A stretch of 27,658 bases of DNA from Candidatus Bathyarchaeota archaeon. GTDB lineage: Archaea; Thermoproteota; Bathyarchaeia; Bathyarchaeales; DTEX01. The stretch covers positions 1-27,658 of the forward strand of contig PIYH01000004.1 in assembly GCA_003601695.1 (NCBI GenBank), written 5' to 3'. Both the position numbers and the translations under genes were made by a program. Positions 8,268-15,106 of this stretch are shown piece by piece (position 1 is the first letter of the stretch; each line of letters starts with the position of its first letter). The notes under the pieces were generated by a model. It saw only the letters and a list, made by a program, of their open reading frames with translations, was not told the origin of the DNA and did no database searches.

Positions 8268-8339
8268 ATCTTCCACCAAAATGAAGATAGACATTAGATG
8301 GATATGTAATTATCTATTGGTCTTTTAGCAAAGAGAACA

Positions 8340-8415
8340 ACGCTACAGTATAGATCAACAGTTTTCAGGAATAGATCCCTTCGACCCGGAGAACAGCTAA
8401 TCTATAGTGTAGCGT
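8340..8415. repeat. Long imperfect inverted repeat (about 16-bp arms)
   Basis: ACGCTACAGTATAGAT (8340-8355) and ATCTATAGTGTAGCGT (8400-8415) are complementary with one mismatch and are separated by 44 bases. The element lies in the gap between the Gfo/Idh gene and a decayed metallo-beta-lactamase gene. It could be a small non-autonomous mobile element, an RNA hairpin or an operator pair. No target-site duplication is obvious. Confidence 0.5.
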
Positions 8416-8465
8416 AGATAGGTTGGAAGGCATTATAAAAGCGAAAGAGATTATGCAATTTTTCT

Positions 8466-8858
8466 AAAAAGACTTTTAGATGCTTTAAGCAGAGGCTTTC
8501 TTCCTTCGAAAATGTAAAGTTGAGGGAGATAAGCAGCATGGAGAAGATTGTCGATAATATATTTGCAACCGGGGAGCTCGAACGTTCATTAAGAAGCAGT
8601 CTCTAATCGTGAATACGGATAAGAACGTATTGGTCATAACGGGCTGCTCACATACAAGATTGGATAGAATATTTGATGTTTCCTCTAATCGGTAGGATTC
8701 ACTGTGTGGTGGGAGGTTTTCACGGTTTTAATAAGCTGAGGATTCTGCGGAATGTAGACCTTATTATTCCATGTCACTGCGCGGTGAAGAAGGAGATTCT
8801 TGAACTCTATCGGGATAAGAGTAGAGAATGCTCAGCCGGATGCATAATAAATATTTAA
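8466..8858 (+). pseudogene. Decayed metallo-beta-lactamase-fold gene (C-terminal half)
   Basis: Fragments in successive frames match the C-terminal half of the MBL family that includes the aminobenzene-phosphate synthase-like proteins. NIFATGELERS is in the first frame. KKQSLIVNTDKN and VLVITGCSHTRLDRI are in the second. IGRIHCVVGGFHGFNKLRI, RNVDLIIPCHCAVKKEI and GCIINI are in the third, ending at TAA 8856-8858. At least two frameshifts and a loss between TRLDRI and IGRIHC are needed. The N-terminal metal site (HxHxDH) is absent. A TATA-like ATTATAAAA survives at 8432-8440. An intact gene of the same family lies at 20980-21837. Confidence 0.75.
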
Positions 8859-8889
8859 AGTGCATGAGATTCTTGGAAAGGTAATCTTT

Positions 8890-9201
8890 TTATTGCGTGA
8901 TGAAGAGCGGCCTTCCTTCAGTTAAGGAGCGGGCGACTTTTTTCCTTGCACTTTGAAGAAGTCTCCAGATTGTTCCTCGTGAGACCCCCATGCGAGCCCC
9001 CGCTTCATCTTGAGAAAGCCCTTCTAGATCTACGAGTCTTAGAGCCTCTAGCTCCTCCGGCTCCATATAAATCGGGTAAGGATTAATCTGAGGAAATGGA
9101 ATGAATCTGCTTACGGGAGGCCGTATCTCTAGCCTAACGGGTTTAGGTAATCTGCCTCTAGGTCCGCGTCTACGCCGTCCTCTTAACAATTCTTCTCTCA
9201 A
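8890..9201 (-). CDS. DUF134/UPF0251 family DNA-binding regulator
   Basis: 103 residues with the family hallmark EELEALRLVDLEGLSQDEAGARMGVSR, a sigma-70 region 4-like helix-turn-helix (about 50-90), followed by WRLLQSARKKVARSL. The N-terminus is very basic (RGRRRRGPRGRLPKP). DUF134 genes commonly sit next to dinitrogenase iron-molybdenum cofactor-type proteins; here a NifX-like gene lies across the divergent promoter. Initiation appears to be TTG 9201. A TATA box (CTATATAAAA on this strand, about 9219-9228) lies 22-26 bases upstream, so the mRNA may be leaderless. It is the likely regulator of the divergent operon and perhaps of itself, through the palindromes at 9233-9270 (inference). Confidence 0.85.
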   Translation of the reverse strand: MREELLRGRRRRGPRGRLPKPVRLEIRPPVSRFIPFPQINPYPIYMEPEELEALRLVDLEGLSQDEAGARMGVSRGTIWRLLQSARKKVARSLTEGRPLFITQ

Positions 9202-9218
9202 CCTATTAGAACCGTAAG

Positions 9219-9270
9219 TTTTATATAGTTTTTGTGCATGTTCACATAATTGATAATGTGCATAATCACA
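9219..9270. promoter_or_regulatory. Shared divergent promoter with two TGTG-N6-CACA palindromes
   Basis: A TATA element (TTTTATATAG on +, CTATATAAAA on -) at 9219-9228 can serve both divergent genes. Two near-identical palindromes follow: TGTGCATGTTCACA (9233-9246) and TGTGCATAATCACA (9257-9270), with centres 24 bases apart. For the + operon they lie downstream of the TATA box across the expected start of transcription (about 9250), a repressor-like placement. For the - gene they lie upstream of the TATA box. The binding protein is not known; the DUF134 product is the obvious candidate. Confidence 0.65.
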
Positions 9271-9289
9271 AAAAGAGGTGAATAAAAGA

Positions 9290-9649
9290 ATGGGTTACCG
9301 ATATAGATGGATGTTTTACCTAACTGGATTGCCAGGATGGATAAGATTTGGTTTCTCACCAGGATGGATAGGTAGATCCCCAACGGGACTTCCGCCCACA
9401 GCTCAATGGTTACTACAGAGCGGTCTCCTACCACAGTATATGCAGTGGCTACAGACAGCAGCTCCAGCAATGGTTCCCCCAACCACTGCTACGCCAACGG
9501 GAGCCCCAGTAACGCCCACTCCGTTTCCAACAGCATTCACCCCCACATATAGTAAGGAGCAAGAAAAGCAGATGCTTGAACAACAAGTTAAGATACTTGA
9601 GTCTCAATTGGAGGCGCTGAGGAAAAGGCTTGAGGAGCTAAGCAAGTAG
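9290..9649 (+). CDS. DUF5320-like small protein with coiled-coil tail
   Basis: 119 residues from ATG 9290, which follows GAGGTGA (9275-9281) by eight bases; GTG 9278 is part of that site and is a poor start. Three parts are visible. There is an aromatic N-terminus (YRYRWMFYLTGLPGWIRFGF, about residues 3-22), then a Pro/Thr/Ala-rich middle (about 60-92). The tail is a Lys/Glu/Leu coiled coil (EKQMLEQQVKILESQLEALR, about 95-114). This architecture resembles DUF5320-type proteins found beside NifX-like genes in anaerobic archaea. The function is unknown. It is the first gene of the three-gene operon and is followed by the next start after 15 bases. Confidence 0.7.
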   Translation: MGYRYRWMFYLTGLPGWIRFGFSPGWIGRSPTGLPPTAQWLLQSGLLPQYMQWLQTAAPAMVPPTTATPTGAPVTPTPFPTAFTPTYSKEQEKQMLEQQVKILESQLEALRKRLEELSK

Positions 9650-9664
9650 GCGGAGGTAAATAGT

Positions 9665-9868
9665 TTGCCAAGAGGATGGGCTGGTAGGGGCTTCTGGTTC
9701 GGTTGGGGTAGGGGCTTCGGCAACCCCTACCCATTCTGCCGCTGGTTCCCATGGTTGCCTAGATGGTGGTGGACATATCCCTACTATTGGATGATGTGGA
9801 TGCCTCCATACGGCGCCGTCTACCCACCGGCTCCGTATACGCTTCCACTCTACAGGCCATACTACTGA
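9665..9868 (+). CDS. Trp/Tyr/Pro-rich 67-residue protein, unknown
   Basis: It starts at TTG 9665 after GGAGGT (9653-9658). Its composition is extreme: 10 Trp, 10 Tyr, 5 Phe and 13 Pro in 67 residues, so 25 are aromatic. The segments WFPWLPRWWW and YPYYWMMWM show the density. There is one Cys (residue 25), few charged residues apart from Arg, and no signal peptide. The first 19 residues are Gly/Arg/Trp-rich, resembling the Gly-rich starts of DUF5320-like proteins. It sits between the coiled-coil protein and the NifX-like gene, in one operon. The reading frame is supported by its ribosome-binding site and by conserved operon spacing. No function can be assigned. Confidence 0.7.
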   Translation: MPRGWAGRGFWFGWGRGFGNPYPFCRWFPWLPRWWWTYPYYWMMWMPPYGAVYPPAPYTLPLYRPYY

Positions 9869-9930
9869 AAAAAGTTGATTATGCAAAGCATTTTTTATCT
9901 TTTATTTTGAGAGGAGGATGTGGAAAGAAA

Positions 9931-10284
9931 ATGAGTAGGATAAAGATTGCTATCCCTACAAAGGGAGATCAGGGTTTAGAGGATTATATATCCGATGTTT
10001 TTAGTAGAGCTGAAAAATTCACGGTCGTGGATGTAGAAGACGGGTCGATTATAAAAGTGAAGGTTGTGGATAATCCGGCTAAGACTTACGAGCATGGAGC
10101 TGGACCTATAGTCGTTAATATGCTTACTGATATAGGCGTAACAGCTGTAGGATCAAAGATGTTCGGCGTTGGAGTATCAGCCTTGCTTGAGCATAATGGA
10201 ATAAAAATGTTCAATCTTGAGAGTCGAACTACCGTTAAGGAAGCCGTCCAGAAGATCATCGAAAGCATTCAGTCATATAAGTAG
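9931..10284 (+). CDS. NifX/NifB-C-like iron-molybdenum cofactor-binding domain protein
   Basis: 117 residues from ATG 9931, comprising a single dinitrogenase iron-molybdenum cofactor domain. It begins KIAIPTKGDQGLEDYISDVFSRA and has FTVVDVEDG, EHGAGPIVVNMLTDIGVTAV and the GVSALLEHNGIKMF strand. Stand-alone members without nif genes bind or carry metal clusters, and no nitrogenase gene is visible here. I reject starts farther upstream because those residues would lie inside the preceding gene and the conserved strand begins at this Met. AGGAGG at 9912-9917 is 13 bases away and GGAAAG is nearer. The operon with two aromatic small proteins and a DUF134 regulator suggests a metal-cluster or redox-related function (inference). 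Confidence 0.88.
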   Translation: MSRIKIAIPTKGDQGLEDYISDVFSRAEKFTVVDVEDGSIIKVKVVDNPAKTYEHGAGPIVVNMLTDIGVTAVGSKMFGVGVSALLEHNGIKMFNLESRTTVKEAVQKIIESIQSYK

Positions 10285-10442
10285 ATAATTTAACCTCCCG
10301 CTTTTTGGGCTTCGGTAGTTTTCAGGATAGATTGATATGCATATATAAGGTCTCAGTTGAAATTAAAAAGGGTTCTGATGATAGATAATTCACATGCATG
10401 ATTATTCTCCAGAAGTTTTTGTGGTGAAAAAGAGAACAGAAT

Positions 10443-12311
10443 TTACTGTTTTCTTAGCTTCTTTACTTCTTTCTCTATGTCTTCAAGTCCTAGTCTCCGC
10501 AGTTCTTCTTCTGTAGGAATCCCTCTTTCATCCCAGCCTATAGCCTTGTAGTACTCCTTCTTCTTTCTCTCCACAACTGTCTTTTCTGCTGCTTTCCCCT
10601 TATATGGACCTGTGGGTAGAGGTTCATAGAATCTTCTCGGGTTGTCATCATCCTTTTCCGGAGTCCAGAATATATCTGGTCCTCCCAGGAGAAGTAGCAC
10701 GCGCTGCAAAGTTATTATTCTCCTTCCCTGCTCTCTACACCATTCCTCCTCTTTGATTCTCCATCCAGTAACGGCGTAGGTGAGCTCCCATACGAGATCC
10801 GGCACAACCGCAAACATGCAGAATACTGCCGAGTCAGCAAATACTGCATTTAGTTCAGTCCATACGCCAGCATCTTTTGGGGATGGATCGGCAGCTGGAG
10901 ATGTATGGTCTCCTCCCTGAACATTAGCGGCGTAGCATTTATCATGAAAGTCTTTGCCGCTTCGGATTCCATGAGCTCCCACCTCGATTCCCTTAACGTG
11001 AACTGCATATCGTGTTACGTCTATTCCCTTCATCTCGCTGATCTTTAAGGCTGCACGGTACGTTCCCTCAGCCAGTATGTTTCCGATCTTTTCCCTCTTC
11101 ACGATCAAGTTAGCGAGCTTGGTGAATGCTTCAGCATCCCCCCACTTAAGTTCGAAGCCAAGATCCTCTTTTGTTAAGATTCCACGCTGATATAGCTCCG
11201 CAGCAAAACCCATGGTGTTCGCCGCGTTTATTCCAGATAGTCCAAGATTATCCATGAGGGCGCTCATGTGCACGTTGTCTTCTGGATTAAATATGCCTAG
11301 ATTTGTTCCGCAGTAAGCCTCGAGTTCATAGTCCGGCATATCAGTGATATCTCCCTTCCATCTTCCAGACTTGATGCAAGAGATCTTCATACAGCTTAGT
11401 GTACAGTTAAAATCAGCCCAGTAAGGCTTAACCCAGAAGCGAGCGCTATATTTGGGACCTCCAATATTTCTCTCATCATGCCACTCTTCCTGCCAGTTTC
11501 GAATAGGCTCCGAGCTTAAATTTGCCCCAACTGCGTAGCCAGCATATCCCGTTCCCCACTGTCTCATGCGGACTCTGCTGATTAGCCTCTTGTGATACTC
11601 ATTTAATAGGATCTCAACTGTCTTTGGAGCCGCTGTATCCGGCAGCGGGCCTCTTCCCTTAGCAACTATCGCCTTGAGGTTCTTAGATCCCATGACCGCT
11701 CCATAGCCGCCGTATCCAGCTGCATGTACGAGCTTTGTTAACACAGCGGCCGTTCGCACAAGGTTCTCTCCGGCCGGACCTATATAAATCATTGAGGGTT
11801 CCCTCCACAGTCCAATTCTCGGTTTCCTCTTGGTAAGTATCCTCTTTACCTCCGTGTTTAGAATCTTTATCGTCTCCTCGCAAATCTTGCCCCATATATG
11901 GCTTGCATCCATAATCTCGCATCCGTCATCAGTAATTAGCAAGTAAACCGGGTTGCTTGCTTTTCCAGTTATGAAGATTCCATCGTATCCCGCGCATTTT
12001 AATTCAACTGCGAACTCTGTGCCCGCAGTGGCGCCAACTATTCCATTACTTAGAGGAGACTTTCCGGATACGCAGATTCTGGATCCGGGATGAAAGCCTG
12101 TCAATGGACCTGTTAAAACCGTGAGTATATTCTCCGGTCCAAGAGGATCAATACTGGACCACTTCCTTCCCAGTCTATCCCAGAGAACCTTCACTGCCAG
12201 CCCTCTTCCTCCAAAATACCGATATAAAATCTCCTCGGGGATCTCTGTCTCTTCAATCTTCTCTCGGGTTAGATCTACATCCAGAAATTTTCCCGCATAG
12301 CCACGCGGCAT
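10443..12311 (-). CDS. aor: Aldehyde:ferredoxin oxidoreductase (tungsten AOR family)
   Basis: 622 residues, full length for the AOR family, which oxidises aldehydes (or, in relatives, other substrates) using a tungsto-bispterin and a [4Fe-4S] cluster. The N-terminal domain starts GYAGKFLDVDLT and has YRYFGGRGLAVKVLWDR and GPLTGFHPGSR. The cluster ligands appear to be Cys303, Cys307 and Cys312, spaced CX3CX4C and not the CX2CX3C of Pyrococcus furiosus AOR. The fourth is the Cys in DSAVFCMF. The ATG follows a textbook ribosome-binding site, GGAGGTGATC, which overlaps the end of the ferredoxin gene. The adjacent 16-Cys ferredoxin suggests a two-subunit enzyme. Substrate unknown. Confidence 0.93.
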   Translation of the reverse strand: MPRGYAGKFLDVDLTREKIEETEIPEEILYRYFGGRGLAVKVLWDRLGRKWSSIDPLGPENILTVLTGPLTGFHPGSRICVSGKSPLSNGIVGATAGTEFAVELKCAGYDGIFITGKASNPVYLLITDDGCEIMDASHIWGKICEETIKILNTEVKRILTKRKPRIGLWREPSMIYIGPAGENLVRTAAVLTKLVHAAGYGGYGAVMGSKNLKAIVAKGRGPLPDTAAPKTVEILLNEYHKRLISRVRMRQWGTGYAGYAVGANLSSEPIRNWQEEWHDERNIGGPKYSARFWVKPYWADFNCTLSCMKISCIKSGRWKGDITDMPDYELEAYCGTNLGIFNPEDNVHMSALMDNLGLSGINAANTMGFAAELYQRGILTKEDLGFELKWGDAEAFTKLANLIVKREKIGNILAEGTYRAALKISEMKGIDVTRYAVHVKGIEVGAHGIRSGKDFHDKCYAANVQGGDHTSPAADPSPKDAGVWTELNAVFADSAVFCMFAVVPDLVWELTYAVTGWRIKEEEWCREQGRRIITLQRVLLLLGGPDIFWTPEKDDDNPRRFYEPLPTGPYKGKAAEKTVVERKKKEYYKAIGWDERGIPTEEELRRLGLEDIEKEVKKLRKQ

Positions 12312-12312
12312 C

Positions 12313-12831
12313 CTAGATCACCTCCTCGCCCTTCTCTCCAAAGAGGTTAACAGCTATGTCTTTAGCTATCACCTCTGGTTCTATAGCATGCAGTTTCTTG
12401 TTGACGCCGGGGTCATTCGAAATTCTTAGAGCATTGTAGCCTGACTCGACGCAGACTTCTACACATTTCGGTTCTCCACCACAGAGATCACATATGACAG
12501 CATAGTTTTCTGTGGGATGCATGTATGGAACCTTACCGGGACATGATTCTATACATGCCCCGCAGCCAGTACATTTCTCCTTATCGACTATGACCGCGCC
12601 TGTTTTTTCATCAGTTGATAAGGCATTCACTGGGCAAGCCTTAACACATGGATAATCATCGCATTGAGCGCAGAGATGTGGAACTTCTAAGCCTGGAAAG
12701 GGCGCGAAGATTCTTATACGTGATGCCTCCGGCCATATCTTTCCCTCATGACTTAGTGAGCAGACGATCTCGCATCTGCGGCATCCCGAACATCTTACAT
12801 AGTCCCTCATGATCCATATGCGGCTGCTCAC
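12313..12831 (-). CDS. Four-cluster 4Fe-4S ferredoxin subunit of the AOR
   Basis: 172 residues with 16 Cys in four sets: 14/17/20/24, 54/57/62/66, 87/90/93/97 and 114/117/123/127. This is the HycB/FdhB/DMSO-reductase-B type of electron-transfer subunit, and similar proteins pair with AOR-type enzymes. The start is GTG 12831 after GGGGGGATTAT; an internal Met at residue 8 (12810) is an alternative. The stop lies one base before the AOR ATG, and the AOR Shine-Dalgarno is embedded in the last codons (EEVI), so translation is coupled. It should pass electrons between AOR and soluble ferredoxin or another acceptor. No membrane anchor or Tat signal is visible, so it is probably cytoplasmic. Confidence 0.92.
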   Translation of the reverse strand: MSSRIWIMRDYVRCSGCRRCEIVCSLSHEGKIWPEASRIRIFAPFPGLEVPHLCAQCDDYPCVKACPVNALSTDEKTGAVIVDKEKCTGCGACIESCPGKVPYMHPTENYAVICDLCGGEPKCVEVCVESGYNALRISNDPGVNKKLHAIEPEVIAKDIAVNLFGEKGEEVI

Positions 12832-12978
12832 GTATAATCCCCCCTTCTTTTTCAGCTAGTTAATAACTCAAGTTTCCCCTGCTCTTATTAAACTTTAAAT
12901 CAACTAGACTAGATTGTTGTCAACTTATAGTGAGCGTGATTATCTGTTTTGCTTATCCAATATGATGCTGACTAGTTT

Positions 12979-14004
12979 TTACTTGCTCTTTAATTTTACT
13001 TCATACATTATTAATCTGTCAACTTGTGTGCGCCATCCGATTTTTTCCGTGTATTTAGGATCTATAGCCTCCACGTATAGGAGAATCCGATCCTTAAATG
13101 GATCGTAAAGAAGATTCATGTATCCGTGGGTTGGATAATCTGGTCTTTCGTATGGAGAGAGGGGTCTCCACTCCTTCTTGAAAACAGGTTCAAGGTTCAT
13201 GTTCCTATAATCTATAACGTAGGCTTCAAAGTCTCTGGCTAATCCGCATCCTTCGATGGCATATCTACGTGCTAATCCTATGAAGAGGGGACCCATACTA
13301 CTTGCAAATATACCTCCGTAGAGTTGTAGATATCTCGGTTGCTCCGTTCCATCAATCTTCAAAACTCCATGCTTCCTCCATTCTATTCCATTTATGCTTG
13401 TTGCTAAGGCAACGTTTGTTCTTCCATTAGGTCCACTAGATGCTTTATAGAGTGCGAAATACTTGCCGTCAACTATCCCTATAGTTGCGTCTCTCGCCTG
13501 GTATCTATCATAGTTGTCGCCGCGCTTCCAAGAGAGGCCGTGAAAACTCCATGGACCAGCGGGATCATCAGATATAAGAAGGAAGGTGTCCCATCCTCCC
13601 TCCCTCTTTCTTCCCTGGATGTGAACTGATACATAGAGATAGTATCTGCTAGTTTCCGGGTCTCTTATCAGCTGTTGAGCCTCAATACTTGCAACATTGA
13701 CGCCCGACATATTCTTCAAGTCTTCTTTCGTGATGGAGGTGACTGAGCGGTAATTCTCTCCGTCATGCGACTTGCATATTTGCACCTCATAGCCGCGGAG
13801 GGGAGGATGTTTACGAGGTCTAGCCGTTAACCAGAACTCTTCAGAATCATAATCTATTATGGCGCTTGAGGCTCCTATCCATGATCCAGGGTTGAAGTCT
13901 GGAGGATCCAGAATTACCCCGCGAAACTTTCTATTCGAAAATATATACGATGGAGGTGTTAATCCGGTCCAGCCATATGATGCAAAACGAATATTGCTAA
14001 GCAA
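12979..14004 (-). CDS. Beta-propeller glycosidase-like protein (GH43/GH32/GH130-like)
   Basis: 341 residues dominated by beta-strand repeats typical of five-bladed propeller glycosidases. Examples are WIGASSAIIDYDSEEFWLTA, RYYLYVSVHI, TFLLISDDPAGPWSFHG, KYFALYKASSGPNGRTNVAL, NGIEWRKHG and LLYDPFKDRILLYVEA. The phrases SDDPAGPWS and SINGIEWRK are common in GH43- and GH130-like propellers. I cannot locate the catalytic acids with certainty. There is no signal peptide, so it is probably intracellular. The apparent start is TTG 14004; no better in-frame ATG precedes the first strand. It stands alone about 150 bases from the ferredoxin gene and may belong to a separate transcript. Confidence 0.6.
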   Translation of the reverse strand: MLSNIRFASYGWTGLTPPSYIFSNRKFRGVILDPPDFNPGSWIGASSAIIDYDSEEFWLTARPRKHPPLRGYEVQICKSHDGENYRSVTSITKEDLKNMSGVNVASIEAQQLIRDPETSRYYLYVSVHIQGRKREGGWDTFLLISDDPAGPWSFHGLSWKRGDNYDRYQARDATIGIVDGKYFALYKASSGPNGRTNVALATSINGIEWRKHGVLKIDGTEQPRYLQLYGGIFASSMGPLFIGLARRYAIEGCGLARDFEAYVIDYRNMNLEPVFKKEWRPLSPYERPDYPTHGYMNLLYDPFKDRILLYVEAIDPKYTEKIGWRTQVDRLIMYEVKLKSK

Positions 14005-14077
14005 GGTTCATCGCCACGCATTTTAGATACTTATTATACGAGTTTTTCTTAAAAGATTTATTATCGAAACTCCTATC

Positions 14078-14455
14078 GCTTAGTAGTAGAACTCTTTCTG
14101 AGTGTATTTAGATCTAGATGCATGAGTGACGAAGCCTTTTTCTCGATGAAGTTGAATCTATTCTCTTGTATGAACCTGTAGAATAATTCGAACTCATTTT
14201 TGCGATGAGGTATTTTGCGTCATCTAAAAGAATAGCAGTCATATGGTTCTTTTTTAGACTCTGATATCGTAAGTGAGATCTCTTGAATGGTTGGAAAGGC
14301 TTTGGATCTCCTTATTAGTTTAGATGAGAGAAGTATTATATTCTTGAACGCTGAACCGTACTTGCTTATGAGTCTTTCCGATTCTTCGCAAGATATGTAT
14401 AGTCCAGGAACTCTATGAAGCGTTGAATCTGCATAAGCCTTCTGATTAGAGTGAA
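14078..14455 (-). pseudogene. Decayed gene, family not recognised
   Basis: On the minus strand a frame from about 14455 reads coding-like (STLHRVPGLYISCEESERLI, KYGSAFKNIILLSSKLIRR, PTIQEISLTISESKKEP) and meets TGA near 14222. The text resumes in frame shifts (LLDDAKYLIAKMS, then EFELFYRFIQENRFNFIEKK) and ends at TAG near 14078 after STTKR. This looks like one gene broken by two small frameshifts. No start codon and no family can be named. The rest of the 14005-14624 gap holds AT-rich sequence and the feo promoter. Confidence 0.4.
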
Positions 14456-14544
14456 CGTTGCTAAATAAAGGTGAAGGGATTTCTTATGTTAGGAAAACCG
14501 AAGATTTGCCTAATTCTCTTTGATAGAATGTATAATCCTAAATT

Positions 14545-14574
14545 TGTTAGGGTAGATTCTATATAAGTCTAACA
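14545..14574 (+). promoter_or_regulatory. feo promoter with inverted repeat around the TATA box
   Basis: CTATATAAG (14559-14567) is a good TATA box about 60 bases upstream of the first feoA. It is flanked by TGTTAG (14545-14550) and CTAACA (14569-14574), perfect inverted halves. GTTAG/CTAAC halves resemble those of DtxR/MntR-type metal regulators, though here they are widely spaced. Binding there would block TBP. The regulator is not in the window; iron control is inferred from the operon content. Confidence 0.5.
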
Positions 14575-14624
14575 TCTCTTAATTTAGGTAGCTCTAAATA
14601 TTTACAGTTAATCGAGGGAATTCG

Positions 14625-14870
14625 ATGGAGAAACGGCTCAGTGAGCTAGAACCCGGAGAGAAAGGGGTGATCTCTAGAGTCATGGGAGACAGGGTCACTC
14701 GTAGAAGGCTATTAGACATGGGGCTAACTAGGGGAACGGAGATATTGGTGGTTAGGAAGGCTCCGCTAGGCGACCCAATCGAATTTCTCCTTAAAGGATA
14801 CAATCTGAGTCTAAGGAAAAGTGAATGTGAAAGTGTCTATATCCTTTTAGAAGAGGGCGAGAAAGAATGA
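14625..14870 (+). CDS. feoA: FeoA domain protein 1
   Basis: 81 residues forming one SH3-like FeoA domain: LSELEPGEKGVISRVMGD, RRRLLDMGLTRGTEILVVRK and APLGDPIEFLLKGYNLSLRK. FeoA is a small cytoplasmic partner of the ferrous iron transporter FeoB. The ATG follows GAGGGAATTCG. The last four bases (ATGA) overlap the start of the second feoA. It is the first gene of a five-gene same-strand operon behind an iron-type promoter. Confidence 0.94.
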   Translation: MEKRLSELEPGEKGVISRVMGDRVTRRRLLDMGLTRGTEILVVRKAPLGDPIEFLLKGYNLSLRKSECESVYILLEEGEKE

Positions 14871-15106
14871 GAATGCCACTTGCAATGTTAAGTGAGGAGG
14901 AAGAGGCGACGGTAGTTGAGGTTAAGGGTGGCAGAGGCTTAGTTAGGCGTCTTTCAGAGCTAGGTCTAACTCCAGGCGCTAAGGTGAAGGTTCTCTTCTC
15001 AAATTCTCCAGGTCCAGCAGTGATCGATGTTAGAGGTTCAAAGATAGCCCTTGGAAGAGGCTTGCTTATGAGGATATTTGTTAATCCGGAGGCTGAGACG
15101 CATTGA
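14867..15106 (+). CDS. feoA: FeoA domain protein 2
   Basis: 79 residues, a second FeoA domain: EEATVVEVKGGRGLVRRLSE, LGLTPGAKVKVLFSNSPGPA and VIDVRGSKIALGRGLLMRIF. It is clearly distinct from the upstream copy and closer to the classical form ending in the GxxIALGRGLAxxI motif. The start ATG overlaps the previous stop (ATGA), and its own stop overlaps the FeoB GTPase start (TTGA). Tandem feoA genes occur in several lineages. One copy may act as an SH3-like partner of the GTPase, the other of the permease (inference). Confidence 0.94.
   Translation: MRMPLAMLSEEEEATVVEVKGGRGLVRRLSELGLTPGAKVKVLFSNSPGPAVIDVRGSKIALGRGLLMRIFVNPEAETH

Noticed and set aside
9198..9482. 94-codon minus-strand frame opposite the first gene of the aromatic-protein operon
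   Set aside because: It runs antisense through a gene with its own good ribosome-binding site and family resemblance, and it overlaps the regulatory palindromes. A shadow frame.
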